Source: Nonomuraea sp. PA05 (GTDB lineage: Bacteria; Actinomycetota; Actinomycetes; Streptosporangiales; Streptosporangiaceae). From it: a stretch of DNA of 64,000 nt. Made by a program: the position numbers and the translations under genes. Position 1 is the stretch's first letter, and every line of letters starts with the position of its first letter. Below are positions 58,593 through 64,000 of the stretch, one piece after another. The stretch lies in assembly GCF_008086045.1 (NCBI RefSeq), contig NZ_VSEY01000018.1, positions 124,001-188,000 of the forward strand. Direction: 5' to 3'. Below the pieces are notes generated by a model. It had not been told where the DNA came from, did no database searches, and saw nothing but the letters and a program-made list of their open reading frames with translations.

Positions 58593-59683
58593 GCCCCCTG
58601 CCGCTTGAGGAAGTCGGTCATCAGCGGGAAGACGTCCTGGTGGCAGTTCCTGCCCATGAAGACGTCCTGGTGGCCGTAGCCGGGGAAGACGACCAGCTCG
58701 TGCCGGCCGGGGGCGGCCGCCTTGAGGCGGTCGTAGCAGACCACGTTCGAGTCGGCGAAGACGTGGTTGCGGTCGCCGGTGGTCAGCAGCACGGGCGTGT
58801 CGATCTCGGCCGCGTTGGCCAGGTAGTCGTCCGGCAGCGCGGCCAGGCGCGCGTCGGCGGGGTCGTACTTCACGGCGCGGCCCGCCCGCACCATCCTCAG
58901 CACGTGCCGGTAGTAGTGGAAGCCGGTGGCGCCGTACAGGTCGCCGCTACGGGCGTGGGTGACGGACTCCAGCTTGTCGTGGCCGTAGAGCGCCGGCCAG
59001 CCGGTGCCCCACATGAGGCTGAGCATGTGGCAGGCGGGCTCGTCGCACTCGGGGTGGAACAGGTCCACCGCCTTGGAGAACAGCCAGCCCCTGGTGAAGC
59101 GGGGGTTCTCGCTCCACGCGGGGTCGAGGTAGGGGAAGCCGAGCACGTACTCCATGACGGCGGGCGCGACGGTCAGCTTGAGCTGCGACCAGGCGGGCAC
59201 CCTCGGCGTCAGCGCGGCGCTGTTGGCGATGACGCTCGCGATGCCGTCCACGGCCCCGCCGAACAGGCTCATCAGGAACGACACCGAGCCCAGGCAGTGG
59301 GCGATGACGTGCACGCGCCGCTCCCCCACCTGCGCGCGCAGCGTGCGCAGCGCGGCCGGGTGGTCGAACAGGGCGACGTCGTCCATGGTCCAGCGGTGCA
59401 TCGACCGGTTGTAGGGGTGCCGGTTGCTCATCCGGCAGTCCAGCGTCCATACGTCCGAGAAGCCGTTGTCCAGCAGGTAGCGGACCAGGTTCTGGTGCTC
59501 GGGCATGATGAACATGTCGCTGGACGTGGTGAGCCCGTGGATCACCAACACCACGTCTCCGGCGGGCTCCCTGACGAACCTCAGCAGGCTCAGCCCGAGG
59601 CCGTCCTGGGTGGTGAACGGGTGCGTCGTGATCGTGGCGTCCGGGACGCCTTCGAGCGTGAACAGCGGGATGGTGCGCGTCAT
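58589..59683 (-). CDS. Alpha/beta hydrolase with Cys nucleophile
   Basis: 364 residues from ATG 59683, GGAGAG upstream; first gene of the set. VVLVIHGLTTSSDMF is the oxyanion region; the nucleophile elbow is IAHCLGSVSFLMS, so the nucleophile is Cys rather than Ser, as in PHA synthases and dienelactone hydrolases. Asp in TTGDRNHVFADS and His in PGYGHQDVFMG complete a triad. Similar domains are fused to GMC oxidases in some actinobacteria. Could be a thioesterase or acyltransferase. Confidence 0.8.
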   Translation of the reverse strand: MTRTIPLFTLEGVPDATITTHPFTTQDGLGLSLLRFVREPAGDVVLVIHGLTTSSDMFIMPEHQNLVRYLLDNGFSDVWTLDCRMSNRHPYNRSMHRWTMDDVALFDHPAALRTLRAQVGERRVHVIAHCLGSVSFLMSLFGGAVDGIASVIANSAALTPRVPAWSQLKLTVAPAVMEYVLGFPYLDPAWSENPRFTRGWLFSKAVDLFHPECDEPACHMLSLMWGTGWPALYGHDKLESVTHARSGDLYGATGFHYYRHVLRMVRAGRAVKYDPADARLAALPDDYLANAAEIDTPVLLTTGDRNHVFADSNVVCYDRLKAAAPGRHELVVFPGYGHQDVFMGRNCHQDVFPLMTDFLKRQGA

Positions 59684-59796
59684 GGCGACTCTCCGCGCGG
59701 TTTGGACACCCTCGGCAGGGCGAAGCGGTGGCGAACGTACATCCGCCCCCGAACCCCGTCAAGAACGGACATTTATAACGCCCGAGCCGAAATCCC

Positions 59797-60507
59797 TCAG
59801 TGCAGGATGCCCGCCAGCGTCCTGGCCGCCTGGGTGACGAGCTTGCCGTACTCCGCGCGCAGCTCCTCCGTCATGCGGCTGGCCGGGGTGGAGACGCTGA
59901 GGCTGGCGACCGGGCCTGCCGGGCCGAGGACGGCGGCGGCCACGGCGGCGATGTCGGAGCGCCATTCGCCCCGGTTGTCGGCGTAGCCGCGGGCGAGCAC
60001 GGCGTCCAGCTCGGCCCGCAGCACGTGCGGGTCGGTGATCGTGGTGTCGGTGTAGCCCGGCAGCTCGCCGGGCGAACGGGCCAGGTGCGCCAGCACGGCC
60101 TTGCCGTTGGCGGAGGCGTGCAGCGGCAGCCGGATGCCCAGCGGCAGCACGATGCGCAGCGGCTTGTCGGTCTCCAGCCGCTCGATCAGCACGACCGCGT
60201 CCCCCTCGGGCACCATCAGGTGGATGGTCTCGCCGGTGCGCTGGCGCAGCTCCTCCATCACCGGCACGGCCGCGTCACGCAGCCCCAGCTCGGTGCGGCG
60301 GGCGACCTGTAAGGCCTTGCTGGTCACCTGCCAGCGCGTGACCTCGCCCCCGGCCGGCCTGATCCACCCCGCCTCGTGCAGCGTCTTCAGCGAGCGCTGC
60401 ACGGTGCTCTTGGGCAGGCCGAGCCCGCGCGCCAGCTCGCCGACGCCGATCGGCTGGCGGTCGGCGACCTCTTCCAGCACACGGAGAGCGTTGATCACGT
60501 TCTGCAT
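59797..60507 (-). CDS. IclR-family transcriptional regulator
   Basis: 236 residues from ATG 60507, GAGGAG upstream. Winged helix INALRVLEEVADRQPIGVGE and LPKSTVQRSLKTLHEAGWI; effector domain with GETIHLMVPEGDAVVLIERL and LPLHASANGKAVLAHL. Divergent from an aminotransferase/oxidase operon of glyoxylate type, so it probably controls it; glyoxylate and allantoin pathway regulators are often of this family. Confidence 0.9.
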   Translation of the reverse strand: MQNVINALRVLEEVADRQPIGVGELARGLGLPKSTVQRSLKTLHEAGWIRPAGGEVTRWQVTSKALQVARRTELGLRDAAVPVMEELRQRTGETIHLMVPEGDAVVLIERLETDKPLRIVLPLGIRLPLHASANGKAVLAHLARSPGELPGYTDTTITDPHVLRAELDAVLARGYADNRGEWRSDIAAVAAAVLGPAGPVASLSVSTPASRMTEELRAEYGKLVTQAARTLAGILH

Positions 60508-60510
60508 GCA

Positions 60511-60556
60511 TTGACTCCTCTGCGGACCGATTTTAATGTTAATGAACCGCGCAGCG
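60511..60556 (+). promoter_or_regulatory. Promoter and probable IclR operator
   Basis: TTGACT (60511-60516), 17 bases, TAATGT (60534-60539): a good promoter for the aminotransferase operon. The AT-rich TTAATGTTAA (60533-60542), with TTAA arms, and flanking CGG/CCG overlap the -10, where the divergent IclR protein would act. Confidence 0.65.
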
Positions 60557-60595
60557 GCACGCCGTGCCGTGTGATGGCACGGAGGTGGTCAGACA

Positions 60596-61747
60596 GTGGG
60601 CCGGCACTTCTTGCAGATTCCCGGGCCGACCAACGTTCCCGATCGGGTGCTGCGAGCCATCGCCCAGCCCACGATCGACCACCGGGGGCCCGCGTTCGCC
60701 CGGCTCGTGGGCGAGCTGCTCGAACGGCTGAAGACCGTCTTCAAGACCGCGGGGCCCGTCGTCGTCTACCCGTCGTCGGGCACCGGCGCGTGGGAGGCGG
60801 CGCTGGTCAACACGCTGTCGCCGGGCGACAAGGTGGTGGCCTTCGAGACCGGGCACTTCTCCTCGCTGTGGTGCGAGATGGCCGCCAGGCTGGGGCTCGT
60901 CGTGGACGTGGTGCCGGGCGACTGGCGGCACGGCGCCGACCCCGGCGCGCTGGCCGACCGGCTCACCCCGGACGTCGCCGCCGTCATGGTGGTGCACAAC
61001 GAGACCTCGACCGGCGTGCGCAGCCGCGTCCCCGAGATCCGCGCGGCACTCGACCGCGCCGGGCACTCCGCGCTGCTGCTGGTGGACACGATCTCGTCGC
61101 TGGGCTCGATGGACTTCCGCCACGACGAGTGGGGCGTGGACGTGACCGTCGGCTGCTCCCAGAAGGGGCTGATGCTGCCGCCCGGCATGGGGTTCAACGC
61201 GGTCAGCGGCAAGGCCCTGGCGCACCGGGGGCGGCTGCCCCGGTCGTACTGGGACTGGGAGCCCATCATCGCGGCCAACCGGCAGGGCTTCTTCCCCTAC
61301 ACGCCGCCCACCAACCTCATGTACGGGCTGCGCGAGGCGCTCCTCATGCTGGAGGAGGAGGGCCTGGACGCGGTCTTCGCCCGGCACGACCGGCACGCCG
61401 AGGCGACCAGGCGGGCCGTGCGCGGCTGGGGGCTGGAGGTGCTCTGCGCCGACGAGCGCGAGCACTCCAGCTCGCTGACCGCCGTGCTGATGCCCGACGG
61501 CCACGACGCCGACGCCGTCAGGCGGCTCATCCTGGAGCGGTACGACATGTCGCTCGGCACCGGCCTCGGGCGGCTGGCGGGCAAGGTGTTCCGCATCGGC
61601 CATCTCGGCCACTTGAGCGACCTCACGCTCGCGGGCACGCTGAGCGGGGTCGAGATGGGGCTGTCGGCGGCCGGGGTGCCGATCAAGGAGGGTGGGGCGC
61701 GGGCGGCGCTGGCGTACCTGGAGGTCGCCCAGGAGTGGGCACAGTGA
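60596..61747 (+). CDS. Alanine/serine-glyoxylate-type aminotransferase (class V)
   Basis: 383 residues from GTG 60596, with GGAGG 10 bases upstream. PLP fold-type I: QIPGPTNVPDRVLRA, VVYPSSGTGAWEAALVN, VHNETSTGV, LLVDTISSLGSMDF (cofactor Asp) and the Lys in CSQKGLMLPPGMGFN. Matches serine-glyoxylate/alanine-glyoxylate aminotransferases, which turn glyoxylate to glycine. Stop overlaps the start of an FAD/Fe-S oxidase (GTGA), which would make glyoxylate from glycolate. Confidence 0.9.
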   Translation: MGRHFLQIPGPTNVPDRVLRAIAQPTIDHRGPAFARLVGELLERLKTVFKTAGPVVVYPSSGTGAWEAALVNTLSPGDKVVAFETGHFSSLWCEMAARLGLVVDVVPGDWRHGADPGALADRLTPDVAAVMVVHNETSTGVRSRVPEIRAALDRAGHSALLLVDTISSLGSMDFRHDEWGVDVTVGCSQKGLMLPPGMGFNAVSGKALAHRGRLPRSYWDWEPIIAANRQGFFPYTPPTNLMYGLREALLMLEEEGLDAVFARHDRHAEATRRAVRGWGLEVLCADEREHSSSLTAVLMPDGHDADAVRRLILERYDMSLGTGLGRLAGKVFRIGHLGHLSDLTLAGTLSGVEMGLSAAGVPIKEGGARAALAYLEVAQEWAQ

Positions 61748-64000
61748 GCTTGGCCCGCACGCTGGCCCCGCTGATCGCCGGTGACGTCCGGGACGACCCG
61801 TACACCAGGCACCTGTACTCCACCGACGCCAGCATGTACGCCATCGAGCCACTCGCCGTCGCCTTCCCCCGGCACGCCGAGGACGTCCGGGCTCTCGTGG
61901 TGGCGTGCGGCGAGCTGGGCGTGCCGCTGCTGCCGCGCGGCGCGGGCACCAGCCTGGCGGGCCAGACGGTGGGCGCCGCCGTGATCGTGGACTTCTCCCG
62001 GCACATGAACCGCATCCTGGAGATCGACGGCAGGACCGCCCGCGTGCAGCCCGGCGTCGTGCAGGACCAGCTCAACCGGGCGGCCCGCAAGCACGGGCTG
62101 ATGTTCGGGCCCGACACCTCCACCAGCAACCGGGCCACCATCGGCGGCATGATCGGCAACAACTCGGCCGGCAGCCACTCCGTCCTGTACGGCTCCACCA
62201 TCGACCACGTCCAGGCGCTGCGCGTGGTGCTCGCCGACGCCACCACCCCCGACCTCGCCACCGATACCCGGCTGCGGACGGCGGTCGCCGACATCCTCGA
62301 CGGCCTCGACCTGTCCGGCTTCCCGCGCTTCTGGCGCCACTCCGGCGGCTACCGCCTCGACCAGGCCGCGCACGGCGACCTCACGAAGCTCATCGTCGGG
62401 TCGGAGGGCACGCTGGCCGTGGTGACCGAGGCCACGGTCGGGCTGGTGGACCTGCCGAAGGCCAAGGCCATCGCCGTCGGCCACTTCACCTCCACGGCGG
62501 CCGCCATCGCCGCCACCGCCGACGCCCTCGCCTTCGACGCCGCCTCCGTCGAGCTGCTCGACAAGGCCATCCTCGAGTTGTCCAAGCAGCGCGTGGACTA
62601 CGCCGGGCTGGGCGACATCCTGGAGGGCGACCCGGAGGCGCTGCTGTTCGTGGAGTTCTTCGGCGACACCCCGGAAGAGGTGGCCGACCGGGTCGACAAG
62701 CTGGCCGCCATCTGGAAGTCCAACGGCCACGGCTACCACACGCTGCGCGCCGTCACCGCGCGGCAGCAGACGGCCGTGCTGAAGGTGCGCAAGGCCGGGC
62801 TCGGCCTGCTGATGGCCTCCAGCGTGGGCAGCCGCAGGCCGCTCGCGTTCGTCGAGGACACCGCCGTGCCGCCCGACCGGCTGCTGCCGTACGTCGAGGA
62901 GTTCGCCCGCATCCTCGACCGGCACGGGCTGCGGGCCGGCTTCTACGGCCACTGCTCGGTCGGCTGCCTGCACGTACGCCCGTTCGTCGACCTGCGCTCC
63001 CCCGGCGAGATCGGCACGATGCGGGCTGTCGCCGAGGAGATCGCCGACCTCGCCGCCCGGCACGGCGGCGTGAACTCCAGCGAGCACGGCGACGGCCTGG
63101 CCCGCTCCGAGTTCAACCGGCGCCTGTTCGGCGAGGCGGTCTACGAAGCGATGCGGCAGGTCAAGCAGGTCTTCGACCCGCACAACCGGCTGAACCCCGG
63201 CAAGATCGTGGACGCGCCGCCGATGACCGACCACCTGCGCGACCCCGCCATGCCCGCGCCGCGGCCGCTCCCGACGACCTTGAGCTTCGCCGACGGCATG
63301 CACGCCGCCGCGGACCGGTGCATGAACGTCGGCGTGTGCCGCAAGGACGACACCGGCGTCATGTGCCCGTCGTACATGGCCACCCGCGAGGAGGAACACT
63401 CCACCCGCGGCCGGGCCAACGCCCTGGTCAAGGCGCTGTCGTCGCCCGACCCCCGGCAGGCGCTCGGCGACGAGCGGCTGCACGGCATCCTCGACCTCTG
63501 CCTGGAGTGCAAGGCCTGCCAGTCGGAGTGCCCGCTCGGGGTCGACATGGCCGCCATGAAGAGCGAGTTCCTCCACCAGTACCAGCAGCTCAACGGCGTG
63601 CCGCTGCGGGCGCGGGCGTTCGGCGCGATCAGGACGCTCAACCGGCTCGGCTCCGCCACCGCGCCCCTGTCGAACTGGCTGGCCGGCGTCGCCCGCGGCC
63701 CGCTCGGCCTGAGCAGGCAACGCCCGCTGCCCCGCTTCCGCCGCGACAACCTGGTCCGCTGGTTCGCCCGCAGGCCCGTCAGGCAGGGCCGCCGGGACGT
63801 CATCCTGCTCGCCGACTCGTTCACCACCTACAGCGAACCCGCGATCGGGCGCGCCGCCGTCGAGCTGCTGGAGCGCGCCGGCTACCGCGTCCACCTCGCC
63901 GCCGACGGCTGCTGCGGCCGCTCCAGCATCTCCAAGGGCCTGCTCGACCGGGCGCGCGCGATGGCCGGCGACCTGGTCACCCGCCTGTCCGCCTCCGACG
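61744..64000 (+). CDS. FAD/Fe-S 2-hydroxyacid oxidase (GlcD-GlcF-like fusion), 3' end missing
   Basis: At least 752 residues; the frame is open at the window end. FAD domain: PRGAGTSLAGQTVGAA, GGMIGNNSAGSHSVLYGS, LIVGSEGTLAVVTEAT; FAD-oxidase C-terminal domain with GHCSVGCLHVRP and SSEHGDGLARSEFN. A ferredoxin-like region follows (CMNVGVCRKD, CPSYMATREEEHSTRGRAN, CLECKACQSECPLG), then the start of a CCG domain (DGCCGRSS). It oxidises D-2-hydroxyacids such as glycolate or D-lactate and passes electrons to the respiratory chain. GTG overlaps the aminotransferase stop. Confidence 0.92.
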   Translation, partial: MSLARTLAPLIAGDVRDDPYTRHLYSTDASMYAIEPLAVAFPRHAEDVRALVVACGELGVPLLPRGAGTSLAGQTVGAAVIVDFSRHMNRILEIDGRTARVQPGVVQDQLNRAARKHGLMFGPDTSTSNRATIGGMIGNNSAGSHSVLYGSTIDHVQALRVVLADATTPDLATDTRLRTAVADILDGLDLSGFPRFWRHSGGYRLDQAAHGDLTKLIVGSEGTLAVVTEATVGLVDLPKAKAIAVGHFTSTAAAIAATADALAFDAASVELLDKAILELSKQRVDYAGLGDILEGDPEALLFVEFFGDTPEEVADRVDKLAAIWKSNGHGYHTLRAVTARQQTAVLKVRKAGLGLLMASSVGSRRPLAFVEDTAVPPDRLLPYVEEFARILDRHGLRAGFYGHCSVGCLHVRPFVDLRSPGEIGTMRAVAEEIADLAARHGGVNSSEHGDGLARSEFNRRLFGEAVYEAMRQVKQVFDPHNRLNPGKIVDAPPMTDHLRDPAMPAPRPLPTTLSFADGMHAAADRCMNVGVCRKDDTGVMCPSYMATREEEHSTRGRANALVKALSSPDPRQALGDERLHGILDLCLECKACQSECPLGVDMAAMKSEFLHQYQQLNGVPLRARAFGAIRTLNRLGSATAPLSNWLAGVARGPLGLSRQRPLPRFRRDNLVRWFARRPVRQGRRDVILLADSFTTYSEPAIGRAAVELLERAGYRVHLAADGCCGRSSISKGLLDRARAMAGDLVTRLSASD

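Noticed and set aside
61297..63894. 865-codon minus-strand frame opposite the aminotransferase and glycolate-oxidase-like genes
   Set aside because: Same shadow pattern; the plus strand has clear FAD and Fe-S motifs through the whole stretch.
1..64000. tRNA, rRNA or integrase attachment sites
   Set aside because: No tRNA-like cloverleaf or conserved rRNA segment, and no integrase or flanking direct repeats, were noticed on reading both strands.

Overview
The window is very GC-rich, densely coded DNA. Many genes start with GTG, neighbouring genes often overlap by 4 bases (ATGA or GTGA), Shine-Dalgarno sites are strong, and regulators are plentiful (TetR, LacI, GntR/FCD, IclR, XRE, SARP/BTAD, ECF sigma with zinc-finger anti-sigma). 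With a complete mycobacterial-order ergothioneine cluster, this points to a filamentous actinomycete chromosome. A Streptosporangiaceae-like host is my inference and is not shown by any marker gene. I found no rRNA, tRNA, CRISPR array, transposase or phage module.

Layout. 1-7.3 kb: end of an S41 peptidase-like gene, a divergent XRE regulator / ATP-grasp pair, a secreted sialidase, and a TetR / NAD(P)H-binding protein pair with a clear promoter-operator. 7.3-13 kb: egtABCDE (ergothioneine), read right to left. 13-14.4 kb: an ECF sigma factor with its zinc-finger anti-sigma, whose 3' end overlaps a second, opposing zinc-finger protein. 14.6-15.8 kb: a TerC-family membrane protein behind a probable yybP-ykoY (Mn2+) riboswitch. 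15.9-18.8 kb: a TetR regulator and a copper amine oxidase ending in a strong terminator. 19.2-24.7 kb: a six-gene operon of a PLP decarboxylase, a PaaK-like adenylate-forming enzyme and four different AidA/PixA (inclusion-body protein) paralogues, closed by a 44-base perfect palindrome. I consider this operon the best candidate for an undescribed system.

24.7-30.7 kb: a cysteine hydrolase, a LacI regulator, a small membrane protein, a TetR regulator, an HTH_38-MarR fusion regulator facing a DUF1048 gene and a class C beta-lactamase-like serine hydrolase across an AT-richer region full of CATTGCA repeats. 31-41.6 kb: a glucuronoxylan-oligosaccharide locus (GH67, GH39, GH3, YesL-like protein, and a CUT1-type binding protein with two permeases but no ATPase) with a near-consensus promoter and CGAAACTTTC boxes. 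41.6-45.6 kb: a 1306-residue SARP/BTAD-AAA regulator carrying four separate coding minisatellites, with a probable SARP direct-repeat site in front of it.

45.7-53 kb: an alpha/beta hydrolase, an ABC transporter (ATPase, two permeases, NMT1-type lipoprotein), an FAH-family hydrolase, a GntR/FCD regulator and an MHS-type symporter, probably one catabolic unit. 53-59.7 kb: a lipoprotein gene, and a five-gene translationally coupled set around a cholesterol-oxidase-like GMC enzyme. 59.8-64 kb: an IclR regulator divergent from an alanine/serine-glyoxylate-type aminotransferase and an FAD/Fe-S 2-hydroxyacid oxidase that runs off the window end, probably glyoxylate/glycolate metabolism.

Start sites were chosen from Shine-Dalgarno position, overlap with the previous gene and family length. 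All function calls rest on motifs read by eye and on recalled family knowledge; no database search was possible.
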